From Flavobacteriales bacterium (lineage in GTDB: Bacteria; Bacteroidota; Bacteroidia; Flavobacteriales_F; PHOS-HE28): 64,000 nt of DNA. Made by a program: the position numbers and the translations under genes. The stretch is from NCBI GenBank assembly GCA_020635695.1, contig JACJZH010000013.1, positions 1 to 64,000 of the forward strand, given 5' to 3'. The notes beneath the pieces were generated by a model. That model had not been told where the DNA came from. It worked only from the letters and a program-made list of their open reading frames with translations, and made no database searches. Below, piece after piece: positions 27,435 to 35,667 of this stretch (positions within the stretch are counted from its first letter, which is position 1; the number at the start of each line of letters is the position of its first letter).

Positions 27435-28618
27435 GGTTCGCCATCCCGATGGGCCTCGAAGGCCCCGACCACGGCCGTGTTCACCGCCTGGGGTCCTGAT
27501 GCGGAGAAGTCCTCCACGGCCTTCATGAGGGGAGTCGTGCCGAGGTCGTTCTCATGCGCGTCCTCCTGTTCCACCAGCCCGTCGGTATAGCAGAGCAGGG
27601 TGTCTCCGGACCGCACCTTGGCCTCGCCCACCTGCAGGAACGGGAGCTCCGGCATCATGCCCAGGGCGATGCTGCCGGTATGCAGGTCGACGATCTCGCG
27701 GCCGTTCCAGTGCAGCACGGGATTATGCCCTGCGTTCACGTACCGTACGACGCCCGTTGACAGGTCGCATCGCGCAATGAAGAAGGTGATGAACCGGTCG
27801 CCCTGCGCGCGCTGGAAGACCTTGCGGTTCAGCAGGTGCACCAGGCGGTCCAGGGGCAGCTCGTCCCCGTCCAGCAGGGTGTGCAGCGTGGCCTGGAAGT
27901 TGCTCATGAGCAGCGCGGCGGCCATGCCCTTTCCGGACACATCGCCCATCACGATCACCACCTCATCGGGGCCACGACGGATCACGTCGTAGTAGTCCCC
28001 GCCCACCAGCCGGTGGGGCAGGTACCAGGCAGCGGCCTCGAAGCGCTCGTCCGACGGCAGCTTGGTGGGGATGAGCATGCCCTGCACCTCGGCGGCCAGT
28101 TCCAGTTCACGGGCCAGGCGTTCGCGCTGCAGCGCCTCCAGGGCCAGACGCTCGTTCTCCATGGCCACCACGATCAGGTTGGTGAGCGTCTGGATGAAGT
28201 TGAGGTGCTTCACCGTGGGGCTCATGCGCTGTTCGTCCTCGTCGATGTCGCCGATCAGGAGGAAGGCCAGCGGTCGTTCCTCGTGGTACACGGGCACGGC
28301 CACATCGAAGGCGCCGAGGTCGCCCGCCGCCCCGCCGGGAATGCCCTGGATCTCCTTGAAGGTGCCGAAGGCATGCTCCACGTCCACGTCCGTGTCCCGG
28401 CCGCTGGTCCCGTAGGCGAGTATGCACTCCCACCGGGCCGTCTTCTCGAACAGCATGAGCCGGGTGATGCCCAGTTCATCACGGACGATGTCGCGGTAGA
28501 GCGCCAGCAAGGAGGCACGCCCCACGTTGGTGTTGATCGCCTTGGTGACGTCCAGCAGGGCCTTCAGCTGGAACTCCTTCAGCTCCAACCTCCCGATCAA
28601 CCGGTCCAGCCTGGTCAT
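27392..28618 (-). CDS. PP2C-family (SpoIIE-type) serine phosphatase with N-terminal GAF-like domain
   Basis: The 408-residue protein has a GAF-like sensor region (about 20-170) followed by a PP2C/RsbU catalytic domain. Phosphatase motifs are LVGGDYYDVIR, VIVMGDVSGKGMAAALLMS, RYVNAGHNPVL, DTLLCYTDGLVE and DDIALLTCRF, including the metal-binding Asp residues. It probably dephosphorylates a partner protein in a sigma or anti-sigma-antagonist switch. No partner is adjacent. The ATG overlaps the upstream LpxD-like gene as ATGA. The 3' end overlaps the wzy-like gene by 43 bases, antisense. Confidence 0.93.
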   Translation of the reverse strand: MTRLDRLIGRLELKEFQLKALLDVTKAINTNVGRASLLALYRDIVRDELGITRLMLFEKTARWECILAYGTSGRDTDVDVEHAFGTFKEIQGIPGGAAGDLGAFDVAVPVYHEERPLAFLLIGDIDEDEQRMSPTVKHLNFIQTLTNLIVVAMENERLALEALQRERLARELELAAEVQGMLIPTKLPSDERFEAAAWYLPHRLVGGDYYDVIRRGPDEVVIVMGDVSGKGMAAALLMSNFQATLHTLLDGDELPLDRLVHLLNRKVFQRAQGDRFITFFIARCDLSTGVVRYVNAGHNPVLHWNGREIVDLHTGSIALGMMPELPFLQVGEAKVRSGDTLLCYTDGLVEQEDAHENDLGTTPLMKAVEDFSASGPQAVNTAVVGAFEAHRDGEPYLDDIALLTCRFR

Positions 28619-29541
28619 CCGCGCCCGTCGAGTTTGCGTACCAGTTCCGGCAATCGCGCCAACAGGGCCTGTTCGCGCATCTTCTGCTTCCATTCGCCGG
28701 CCGGCGATCCGAAGTAGGTGCGGCCGCCTTCCACGGAATCGATCAGTCCGCTCTGGCCGAGCACCACGGCACCCTTGCCGATCCGCAGCTTGCTGGGCAC
28801 GCCCACCTGGCCCCAGAGGGTGACCCCGTCCTCGATCACCACGGCGCCGGAGATGCCCACGTGCGCGGCGATCAGGCAATCGGCGCCGATCAGGGTGTCG
28901 TGCCCCACCTGGACATGGTTGTCGATCTTGGTCCCCCGTCCGATCCGGGTGTCGGCGCTCACCCCCCGGTCGATGGTGCACAGCGCGCCGATCTCCACGT
29001 CGTCCTCGATCACCACGTTGCCGCCCGGGGCCATCTTCTCATAACCGGCCGGTCGCTTCTTGTAGTAGAAGGGGTCGCCGCCGATCACGGTGTTGGCGTG
29101 GATGATGACCCGGTCGCCGATCACGGTGTTGGGGTAGATCACCACGCCCGGCAGGATGCGGCATCCACGCCCGATGCGCACGTTGCTGCCCACCGATACG
29201 CTGGGGTGCAGCTGCGAGCCTTCGCCCACCTCGGGTACCAGGTCCCACCGGTCGGGTGCGGCGTGTTCGCGCACCAGGCGGTTGTAGTCGCGGCAGGGGT
29301 CGTCGGTCACGATCAGCGCCTTGCCCACCGGGGCCTCCACCTCCTTGTCGATCAGGATGGTGGTGGCGGCGCTGGCCAGGGCCTTGTCGTACCACTTCGG
29401 ATGGTCCACGTACACGAGGTCGCCTTCGCGCACCCGGTTGATCTCGTTGATGCCGGTGACGAGCCGATCGGCGTTGCCGATGATGCGTGCCTCCAGGTGG
29501 CGGGCCACCTCGGCGGAGGTCAGGGGATGCTGCAGGTCCAC
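28615..29541 (-). CDS. Second LpxD-like N-acyltransferase
   Basis: This 308-residue left-handed beta-helix protein is a paralogue of the LpxD encoded at 33193-34224. Hexapeptide repeats fill about 100-270 (VRIGRGCRILPGVVIYPN, GDRVIIHANTVIGG, VQVGHDTLIGADCLIAAHVGIS), and VGH supplies the catalytic His. An N-terminal uridine-binding-like domain precedes them (LTSAEVARHLEARIIG). A GTG start is used because nothing conserved lies upstream and TACCTTTG sits 17 bases before it. Its retention beside lpxA/lpxC/lpxD suggests a lipid A role, perhaps alternative acyl-chain selection. The substrate is unproven. Confidence 0.88.
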   Translation of the reverse strand: MDLQHPLTSAEVARHLEARIIGNADRLVTGINEINRVREGDLVYVDHPKWYDKALASAATTILIDKEVEAPVGKALIVTDDPCRDYNRLVREHAAPDRWDLVPEVGEGSQLHPSVSVGSNVRIGRGCRILPGVVIYPNTVIGDRVIIHANTVIGGDPFYYKKRPAGYEKMAPGGNVVIEDDVEIGALCTIDRGVSADTRIGRGTKIDNHVQVGHDTLIGADCLIAAHVGISGAVVIEDGVTLWGQVGVPSKLRIGKGAVVLGQSGLIDSVEGGRTYFGSPAGEWKQKMREQALLARLPELVRKLDGRG

Positions 29542-29558
29542 GGGAAGGGAGCTTCGCC

Positions 29559-29566
29559 CAAAGGTA
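29559..29566 (-). promoter_or_regulatory. Putative -7 box (TACCTTTG) of the second lpxD-like gene
   Basis: It is an exact TAnnTTTG match, 17 bases before the GTG at 29541. Confidence 0.55.
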
Positions 29567-29633
29567 CGCGCAGGAAAAAGCCCCGTTCGGCCGGGAGGCT
29601 TGGAACGGGGCCTGAAGCGGTGCGGTCGGGGAA

Positions 29634-30197
29634 CTACTTCTTCACCCGGTCCATATAGGCGCCGGACTCCGTATCCACCCGGATGATCGTGCCTGCCTCG
29701 ATGAAGATGGGGACCTGCACCTCGGCGCCGGTCTCCAGGGTGGCGGGCTTCAGCACCTTGTTGGCGGTGTCGCCCTTCACGGCGGGTTCGGTGTAGGTCA
29801 CCTCCAGTTCCACGGTCTTGGGGGCCCGGGCGAAGATGGCCACCTCGCTCTCGAAGCCCACCTGCACGGTGTCGTTCTCCTTCATGAACTTCATGGCGTC
29901 GCCGAACAGGGCGGCCTCCACGAACACCTGCTCGAACGTTTCCGGGTGCATCAGCACCAGGTTGTCCCCGTCCCGGTAGAGGTACTGCAGGTCGCGTACT
30001 TCCACGCGCAGCACCTCGATGGTCTCGCCGCTGCGGAAGCGGTTCTCGGCGAGCTTGCCGTTGCGCAGGTTGCGCATCTTGGCCTGGTAGAAGGCCCGCA
30101 GGTTGCCGGGGGTGCGGTGCTGCCATTCCATGATCTGGCAGATGTCGCCGTTGAACCGGATGAAGGAGCCTACGTTGACGTCGGCGGTGCTGGCCAT
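29634..30197 (-). CDS. efp: Elongation factor P with a lysine-less tip loop
   Basis: EF-P enters the ribosome to relieve stalling on proline runs. The 187-residue protein has the KOW-like domain I and two OB domains, with family-typical LQYLYRDGDNLVLMHPETFEQ and VTYTEPAVKGDTANKVLKPATLETGA. Domain I reads QHRTPGNLRAFYQAKMRN. At the tip, where many bacteria carry a modified Lys or Arg, Asn32 is found, followed by Leu33 and Arg34. I recall similar TPGNLRAF loops in some Bacteroidota/Chlorobi EF-Ps, but cannot check. It lies within the lipid A gene run. A promoter-like TATCTTCG is 27 bases upstream. Confidence 0.95.
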   Translation of the reverse strand: MASTADVNVGSFIRFNGDICQIMEWQHRTPGNLRAFYQAKMRNLRNGKLAENRFRSGETIEVLRVEVRDLQYLYRDGDNLVLMHPETFEQVFVEAALFGDAMKFMKENDTVQVGFESEVAIFARAPKTVELEVTYTEPAVKGDTANKVLKPATLETGAEVQVPIFIEAGTIIRVDTESGAYMDRVKK

Positions 30198-30224
30198 GGT
30201 CGGGAAGGTTTCGTTGGAGCGGCG

Positions 30225-30232
30225 CGAAGATA
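30225..30232 (-). promoter_or_regulatory. Putative -7 box (TATCTTCG) of efp
   Basis: It is an octamer match 27 bases before the efp ATG at 30197. Confidence 0.55.
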
Positions 30233-30251
30233 GGACTTGCCGGAGAGCGGT

Positions 30252-30875
30252 TCAGCCCTTCCAGTGGGCGATGTCCAGCTCCCTGTCGCAGCGATCGTGC
30301 TCCGCCGGTTGCCGGTTGCTGCAGACCAGCAGGGTGCGGGCGTCCAGGTGGTCGTCCAGCAGCCGCTGGTACCAGTTCACGGCCTCGGCGTCCAGGTTGC
30401 TTGCCGGTTCGTCCAGCAGGAGCAGGGAGGTGTCGCTCAGGATGGCCAGCGCCAGTTTCAGCCGCTGCTTCATGCCGCTGGAGAAGTTGCGCACGGGCTT
30501 GTCCAGGGCCTGGTCCAGATAGGCGATGCGCGCGAGGTCGCGGACGCCCAGTCCCATCCGCAGGGGCTTGAACCGTTGGTGCGTCTCCACGGTCTCGGAC
30601 AGGCTCAGGTCCTCGTACAGGCCCAGGTAGGGGGCTGCGATGGAGACGTGCCGGTAGACCTGATCGGGGTCCACCACGGAGCCGTGCAACAGGTGCTCCA
30701 CCCTGCCCGTGCTCGGCGTGATGGCTCCCGCCACCACCTGGAGCAGGGTGCTCTTGCCGCTTCCGTTGGGGCCCAGCACCACGGTGCGGCTGCCCGGCGC
30801 GAAGACGTGGTCCAGACCCCGGAACACGATCTCGCGTCCGAAGACCTTGCCTGCCTGTTGAAGGGTCACCTGCAT
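30252..30875 (-). CDS. ABC transporter ATP-binding protein, CcmA-like
   Basis: The 207-residue stand-alone nucleotide-binding domain has Walker A (LGPNGSGKST), signature (FSSGMKQRLKLA), Walker B (LLLLDEPASNLDAE) and a short C-terminus. The small size and FSSGMKQR signature resemble the haem exporter ATPase CcmA and related Bacteroidota ATPases. No permease gene is adjacent, so the partner and substrate are unknown. It lies between efp and lpxA, with a 21-base gap to lpxA. Confidence 0.9.
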   Translation of the reverse strand: MQVTLQQAGKVFGREIVFRGLDHVFAPGSRTVVLGPNGSGKSTLLQVVAGAITPSTGRVEHLLHGSVVDPDQVYRHVSIAAPYLGLYEDLSLSETVETHQRFKPLRMGLGVRDLARIAYLDQALDKPVRNFSSGMKQRLKLALAILSDTSLLLLDEPASNLDAEAVNWYQRLLDDHLDARTLLVCSNRQPAEHDRCDRELDIAHWKG

Positions 30876-30896
30876 CGGGTCAGGTGCTCAAGCGGG

Positions 30897-31679
30897 TCAT
30901 TCCACCAGCCCGCGCATGATGCCCTTGGGGCTGTTGCGGATGAAGTCGAGGATGAGGCCGCGCTCGGGACTGGGCTTCAGGGTCTGCTCCACGTTCTGCA
31001 CGGCGCGTTCCACGTTGTTGTTGCGCACGAAGATCTCGCGGTAGATGTCCTCGATGCGGGTCACCTGCTCATCGCTGAACCCGCGCCGGCGCAGGCCCAC
31101 GACGTTCACGCCCACGTAGCTCAGGGGTTCGCGGGCGGCCTTCACGAAGGGGGGCACGTTCTTGCGCACCAGGCTGGCCCCGGCGATGAAGCTGTGCGCC
31201 CCGATGTGGATGAACTGCTGCACGGCCACGTTGCCTTCCAGGATGGCCCAGTCGTCGATGGTGACGTGGCCGGCGAGGTTCACGCTGTTCGCGATCACGA
31301 CGTTGTCGCCCACGGCGCAGTCGTGCGCCAGGTGCACGTAGGCCATCAGCAGGCAGTTGGCGCCCACGGTGGTCTTCAGCCGGTCGGCGGTGCCGCGGTT
31401 GATGGTGACGCACTCGCGCACGGTGGTGCCGTCGCCCACCTCGGCGGTGGTGTATTCCCCGGCGAACTTGAGGTCCTGCGGGATGGCGGCGATCACCGCC
31501 CCGGGGAAGATGCGGCAGTCGTTGCCGACCCGGGCGCCGTTCATGAGCACGGCGTTGGGGCCGATCCAGGTGCCGTCGCCCACCTGCACATCGGCCTGGA
31601 TGGTGGCGAAGGGCTCCACGGTGACGTTGGCGCCCAACTTGGCGTCGGGATGCACGGAGGCCAGCTTGCTGATGCTCAT
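30897..31679 (-). CDS. lpxA: Acyl-ACP--UDP-N-acetylglucosamine O-acyltransferase
   Basis: LpxA transfers a 3-hydroxyacyl chain to UDP-GlcNAc, the first step of lipid A synthesis. The 260-residue trimeric beta-helix has the family start (SISKLASVHPDAKLGANVTVEPFATI) and the catalytic His motif MAYVHLAHDC. The substrate segments AAIPQDLKF and ECVTINRGT, and a C-terminal helical domain (GLRRRGFS), are intact. It begins four bases after lpxC/fabZ ends, so the two are co-transcribed. Confidence 0.97.
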   Translation of the reverse strand: MSISKLASVHPDAKLGANVTVEPFATIQADVQVGDGTWIGPNAVLMNGARVGNDCRIFPGAVIAAIPQDLKFAGEYTTAEVGDGTTVRECVTINRGTADRLKTTVGANCLLMAYVHLAHDCAVGDNVVIANSVNLAGHVTIDDWAILEGNVAVQQFIHIGAHSFIAGASLVRKNVPPFVKAAREPLSYVGVNVVGLRRRGFSDEQVTRIEDIYREIFVRNNNVERAVQNVEQTLKPSPERGLILDFIRNSPKGIMRGLVE

Positions 31680-31683
31680 GGGT

Positions 31684-33123
31684 TCAGGCGTTGGCCTTTT
31701 CGGCCGGGTTGGCGGTGGCCTTGTCCTTCACGATCTGTGCCATCATCTCGGCCTCCACGGCCAGTTGTCCGTTCACGTAGCCCCTGCCGGCCATGTGCAC
31801 CAGCCCGCGGCGGATGGGGGTGAGCAGCTCCAGGCGGAACACGAGCGTGTCGCCGGGGATCACCTTGCGCCGGTAGCGGATGCCGTCGGTCTTCAGGAAG
31901 TAGGTGGTGTAGTTCTCCGGGTCGGGCACCTGGCTCAGGGCGAAGATGCCGCCCACCTGCGCCATGGCCTCCACCTGCAGCACGCCGGGCATCACGGGGT
32001 TCCCCGGGAAATGGCCGGTGAAGTGCGGCTCGTTCATGGTCACGTTCTTGATGCCGATGATGCTGGTCTCGTCCATCTCCAGCACCTTGTCCACCAGCAG
32101 GAAGGGGTACCGGTGGGGCAGCATCTTCTCGATCTGCATGATGTCGTAGAGGGGCTCCTTGGTCAGGTCCAGGTGCGCCACGGGGTTCTTCTCCTCCTCG
32201 CGCATGGCCTCCTTGATCCGCTTGGCGAAGCTGGTGTTGCCGAAGTGGCCGGGCCGTGCGGCCAGGATGTGGCCCTTGATCGGCCGCCCCACCAGGGCCA
32301 GGTCGCCCACGATGTCCATCAGCTTGTGGCGCGCGGGTTCGTTGAAGTACTTCAGGTCGGTGGTGTTCAGCACGCCGTTGCGGCGGATCTCCACTTCCTG
32401 GTAGGGCTTGTTCAGGGCCTTGGCCACGGCCTTCAGGTCCTCCTGGGTGGTGCCTTCACGGTCCTCCAGCACGATGGCGTTGTCCAGGTCGCCGCCCTTG
32501 ATCAGTCCGGCCTTGGCCAGCTGCTCCAGTTCACGCAGGAACACGAAGGTGCGGCAGGGGGCGATCTCGTCCTTGAACTCCTCCACCCGGTACATGCTGG
32601 CATGCTGGGTGCCGAGCACCGGGCTGTTGTAGTCCACCATCACGGTGATGCGGAACTCGCCACCGGGCGCCGGCACGCCGAGCATCTCGGTGCCGCGCTC
32701 CTCGGTCTCGAACCAGATGGGCTCCTTCAGCACCCACCAGTTGCGCGCCGCGTTCTGCCGTTCCAGGCCCACGGCCTCGATGGCCTCGACGAAGGGCAGG
32801 GCGCTGCCGTCCATGATGGGCACCTCGGGGCCGCTCAGCTTCAGCAGGCAGTTGTCCACGCCCAGGGCGTAGAGCGCGCTGAGCACGTGTTCGGTGGTGT
32901 TCACCATCACCTCGCCCTTGCCCAGGGTGGTGCCGCGCGCGGTGCTCACGACCAGGTCGGCGTCGGCCTCGATCACGGGTTCGCCGGGCAGGTCGGTGCG
33001 TTGGAACTTGTAGCCATGGCCCACTGCGGCGGGGCAGAGGGTCAGCGTCACGGGAACGCCGGAGTGCAGGCCCACGCCCTTGAGGGTGGCCTCGGCCTTC
33101 AGGGTATGCTGGAAGTCGCTCAT
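31684..33123 (-). CDS. lpxC/fabZ: Bifunctional UDP-3-O-acyl-GlcNAc deacetylase / 3-hydroxyacyl-ACP dehydratase
   Basis: The 479-residue fusion joins LpxC (about 1-310) and FabZ (about 325-475), a hallmark of Bacteroidota. LpxC is a zinc deacetylase committing UDP-acyl-GlcNAc to lipid A. Its zinc ligands are in NTTEHVLSAL and RHKLMDIVGDLAL. FabZ dehydrates 3-hydroxyacyl-ACP. It has LPHRYPFLLVDKV and catalytic HFPGNPVMPGVLQVEAMAQ. Fusing them balances the flow of hydroxyacyl chains between phospholipid and lipid A. A TACCTTCG box lies 36 bases upstream. Confidence 0.97.
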   Translation of the reverse strand: MSDFQHTLKAEATLKGVGLHSGVPVTLTLCPAAVGHGYKFQRTDLPGEPVIEADADLVVSTARGTTLGKGEVMVNTTEHVLSALYALGVDNCLLKLSGPEVPIMDGSALPFVEAIEAVGLERQNAARNWWVLKEPIWFETEERGTEMLGVPAPGGEFRITVMVDYNSPVLGTQHASMYRVEEFKDEIAPCRTFVFLRELEQLAKAGLIKGGDLDNAIVLEDREGTTQEDLKAVAKALNKPYQEVEIRRNGVLNTTDLKYFNEPARHKLMDIVGDLALVGRPIKGHILAARPGHFGNTSFAKRIKEAMREEEKNPVAHLDLTKEPLYDIMQIEKMLPHRYPFLLVDKVLEMDETSIIGIKNVTMNEPHFTGHFPGNPVMPGVLQVEAMAQVGGIFALSQVPDPENYTTYFLKTDGIRYRRKVIPGDTLVFRLELLTPIRRGLVHMAGRGYVNGQLAVEAEMMAQIVKDKATANPAEKANA

Positions 33124-33159
33124 GACAGGGACCGGGAGGCCTCGGGCCGCCGGGTCCGG

Positions 33160-33167
33160 CGAAGGTA
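33160..33167 (-). promoter_or_regulatory. Putative -7 box (TACCTTCG) of lpxC/fabZ-lpxA
   Basis: It is an octamer match 36 bases before the lpxC/fabZ ATG, in the 69-base gap after lpxD. Confidence 0.5.
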
Positions 33168-33192
33168 GCGCGCCGCCGGATAGCGGCCCGGT

Positions 33193-34224
33193 CTACTCCG
33201 TGTCCGGGCCCTTCTCCAGGCGGTCCAGCCGGCGGGCCAGGTCGGGAAGCCTGCGGAAGCCCACGTAGCTGCGCTTGAACTCCCCGATGGGGATGGCCGG
33301 GGACCCCTGGATGGTGGTGCCCTCCGGGATGTTGTTGGCGATGCCGCTCTGGGCGGCGATGCGCACCCGGTCGCCGATCACCAGGTGCCCGGCGATGCCC
33401 ACCTGTCCGCCGATCAGGCAATGGGCGCCCACCTTGCTGCTGCCGGCGATGCCGGTCTGTGCCGCGATCACGGTGTGCGCGCCGATCTCCGCGTTGTGGC
33501 CCACCTGGATCAGGTTGTCCAGCTTCACCCCGGTGCGGATGATGGTGCTGCCCAGGGTGGCCCGGTCGATGGTGGTGTTGGCGCCCACCTCCACGTGGTC
33601 CTCGAGCACCACGTTGCCCACCTGCGGCATCTTCACGGACTGGCCATCCTCGTCCACGGTGAAGCCGAATCCGTCCGCGCCGATCACCACGCCGCTGTGC
33701 AGCACGCAGCCCGCGCCGATCACGGAGTTGTGGTACACCTTCACCCCGGAGTTCAGGACCGTCCCCTTGCCGATGCGCACGCCGTCGCCGATCATGCAAC
33801 CGGGGAACACCTTCACGCCATCCTCCAGCACCACGCCGTCGCCGATGTGGCAGAAGGTGCCGATGTACACATCACGGCCAAGTGTGGCCTTGGGGCTCAC
33901 GTAGCTGGGCTGCTCGATGCCCTTGCGGTCGTAGCGCAGGCGGTCGTAGCGTTCCAGCAGCTCGCTGAAGGCGGCGCGGGGGTCCTTCACGCGGATGAGC
34001 GTGAGGCGCTTGGGCAGGGGCTGCAAGGCGGAGAACCCGCTCTCCACGATGGCGATGCTGGCCCCCGTGGTGTACAGGTGCTCGGTGTACTTGGGATTGG
34101 CCAGGAAGGTGAGGGTGCCGCTGCGGGCCTCCTCGATCTTGGCCAGGTCGTTCACCAGCACCTGGGGATCACCATCCACTTCCCCGCGAAGGAGCTCGGC
34201 GATCTGGGCGGCGGTGAACTGCAT
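33193..34224 (-). CDS. lpxD: UDP-3-O-(3-hydroxyacyl)glucosamine N-acyltransferase
   Basis: LpxD adds the second 3-hydroxyacyl chain to UDP-acyl-glucosamine. The 343-residue length and domain order are standard. An N-terminal uridine-binding domain (MQFTAAQIAELLRGEVDGD ... LTFLANPKYTEHLYTT) is followed by a left-handed beta-helix with the catalytic motif NLIQVGHNAEIGAHT and VLHSGVVIGADGFGF. A C-terminal helix follows (YVGFRRLPDLARRLDRLE). It is the first core lipid A gene in the cluster. Confidence 0.97.
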   Translation of the reverse strand: MQFTAAQIAELLRGEVDGDPQVLVNDLAKIEEARSGTLTFLANPKYTEHLYTTGASIAIVESGFSALQPLPKRLTLIRVKDPRAAFSELLERYDRLRYDRKGIEQPSYVSPKATLGRDVYIGTFCHIGDGVVLEDGVKVFPGCMIGDGVRIGKGTVLNSGVKVYHNSVIGAGCVLHSGVVIGADGFGFTVDEDGQSVKMPQVGNVVLEDHVEVGANTTIDRATLGSTIIRTGVKLDNLIQVGHNAEIGAHTVIAAQTGIAGSSKVGAHCLIGGQVGIAGHLVIGDRVRIAAQSGIANNIPEGTTIQGSPAIPIGEFKRSYVGFRRLPDLARRLDRLEKGPDTE

Positions 34225-34231
34225 GGGCCGG

Positions 34232-34239
34232 CAAAGATA
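34232..34239 (-). promoter_or_regulatory. Putative -7 box (TATCTTTG) of lpxD
   Basis: It is an exact TAnnTTTG match only seven bases before the lpxD ATG, so the leader would be very short. Confidence 0.55.
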
Positions 34240-34275
34240 CGCGGGTGCGCGCTCGGGAGCAGGCGACCGGGCCGC

Positions 34276-34839
34276 TCAGGAATGCTCGTTGGCGGGCACC
34301 ATGGGGACATCGACCCCGGTCCGGTCCCAGCGGAGGGTGAGCCGAAGGGGTGAACCCCCGTCCAGACCGATGGTGAACAGTTCCACCTCCTGCGGAAGGG
34401 TTTCCACCGGCACCTGCACCTGCAGCACATCGTGCTCCGGTTCCCGGCTCGCCTTCTCGCCCCAGGAAACGCCCCAGGGGTACATCTTGCCGTTCCAGAT
34501 CACGGTCCACTCCTGTGGCCCTGGGATGGTCCACAGCGTGTACGTGCCTGCGGGCAGCACCTGGTCCCCGACGCGCAGGTCCACGTTCGTGCTGAAGGTG
34601 GTGGCCTCGTTGGCCCCGGTGCGCCACACTTCGTTGAAGGGCACCAGCCCGCCGAAGATCTCGCGGCCACGCTTGCTGGGCCGGTTGTAGAACACCTCGA
34701 TGTGCGTGCCGCCCTGGTCCAGCACCACGGTCTCCTCCGGACTCGCCTTCTTGGTGTTGTACTTCATGTACTGGAAGCCAGCAAAACCGAGCAGGGCCAG
34801 TCCCAGCAGGATGATGAGGAGCCACTTGAGGAACTTCAT
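34276..34839 (-). CDS. DUF2911 domain-containing exported protein
   Basis: The 187-residue protein has an N-terminal hydrophobic anchor/signal (MKFLKWLLIILLGLALLGFAGF). A beta-rich domain follows whose conserved pieces, FYNRPSKRGREIFGGLVPFNEVWRTGANEAT and LPAGTYTLWTIPGPQEWTVIWN, match my memory of DUF2911, a Bacteroidota family of unknown function. It probably acts in the periplasm or is membrane-anchored. A TAACTTCG box lies 24 bases upstream, so it may be transcribed alone within the lipid A neighbourhood. Confidence 0.88.
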   Translation of the reverse strand: MKFLKWLLIILLGLALLGFAGFQYMKYNTKKASPEETVVLDQGGTHIEVFYNRPSKRGREIFGGLVPFNEVWRTGANEATTFSTNVDLRVGDQVLPAGTYTLWTIPGPQEWTVIWNGKMYPWGVSWGEKASREPEHDVLQVQVPVETLPQEVELFTIGLDGGSPLRLTLRWDRTGVDVPMVPANEHS

Positions 34840-34863
34840 GATGTCATGGGATGGATGGAGGCC

Positions 34864-34871
34864 CGAAGTTA
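34864..34871 (-). promoter_or_regulatory. Putative -7 box (TAACTTCG) of the DUF2911 gene
   Basis: It is an octamer match 24 bases before the ATG at 34839. Confidence 0.5.
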
Positions 34872-34884
34872 GCCGGACACCGGA

Positions 34885-35667
34885 TCATGTCCGCTCCACC
34901 AGGTAGCTGTTGGCCTGCGCCACGCAGGTCACCACCAGGTCGTTGATGCAGACGTGCGCGGGCAGGCTGGCGGCGTAGTGCACCAGCTCGGCGATGTCCT
35001 CGGGATGCAGCGGCTCCAGGCCTTGGTACACCTGCTTCGCCTTGTCGGCATCGCCGTGGAAGCGCACCAGGCTGAACTCGGTCTCGGCCAGGCCGGGCGC
35101 GATCTGGGTGACCTTGATGCCGTGCGGCAGCAGGTCGATGCGCAGCCCCTTGGTCAGGGCGTCCACGGCGTGCTTGCTGGCGCAGTAGACGTTGCCCCTG
35201 GGGTACACCTCCTTGCCGGCGGTGCTGCCGATGTTGATGATGTGCCCTCGTCCGCGCTCGATCATGCCCGGCACCACGGCGCGGGTCACCCAGAGCAGGC
35301 CCTTCACGTTGGTGTCCAACATGCGTTCCCAGTCCTCGGGGTCGCCCTGCTGCACGGGGTCCATCCCGGCGGCCAGCCCGGCGTTGTTCACCAGCAGGTC
35401 GATGGCCCGCCACGCCTCCGGCAGGGAGGCGATGGCGCGCTCCACATCGGCCCGGTCGCGCACGTCGAAGCGCAGGGGGTACACGGCGCTGTGGCCTTCC
35501 AGCTTCCCGTGCAGGCCCTCGAGCTCCCGTTGCAGGGCGTCCAGGCGGTCGCGGCGGCGGCCGGTCAGGATCACGCGCCACCCCTCGGCGGCCAGGCGGC
35601 GGGCGGTGGCCTCACCGAATCCGGAGGTGGCACCGGTGACCAGGGCGATGCGGGCGGGGGTGCTCAT
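34885..35667 (-). CDS. Short-chain dehydrogenase/reductase
   Basis: The 260-residue classical SDR has a Rossmann TGATSGFGEATA cofactor loop, NNAG (LLVNNAGLAAGMD), catalytic Ser in INIGSTAG and YCASK. An Arg-Arg pair after the second strand (TGRRRDRLD) suggests NADP preference. It resembles the YdfG/serine dehydrogenase type, which oxidises 3-hydroxy acids, but the substrate is not certain. Its ATG overlaps the stop of the HD-domain gene as ATGA. Confidence 0.93.
   Translation of the reverse strand: MSTPARIALVTGATSGFGEATARRLAAEGWRVILTGRRRDRLDALQRELEGLHGKLEGHSAVYPLRFDVRDRADVERAIASLPEAWRAIDLLVNNAGLAAGMDPVQQGDPEDWERMLDTNVKGLLWVTRAVVPGMIERGRGHIINIGSTAGKEVYPRGNVYCASKHAVDALTKGLRIDLLPHGIKVTQIAPGLAETEFSLVRFHGDADKAKQVYQGLEPLHPEDIAELVHYAASLPAHVCINDLVVTCVAQANSYLVERT

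Noticed and set aside
30252..30875. ABC ATPase as the LptB lipopolysaccharide transporter component
   Set aside because: Its place near lpx genes is suggestive, but the length and FSSGMKQR signature fit CcmA-like ATPases better.
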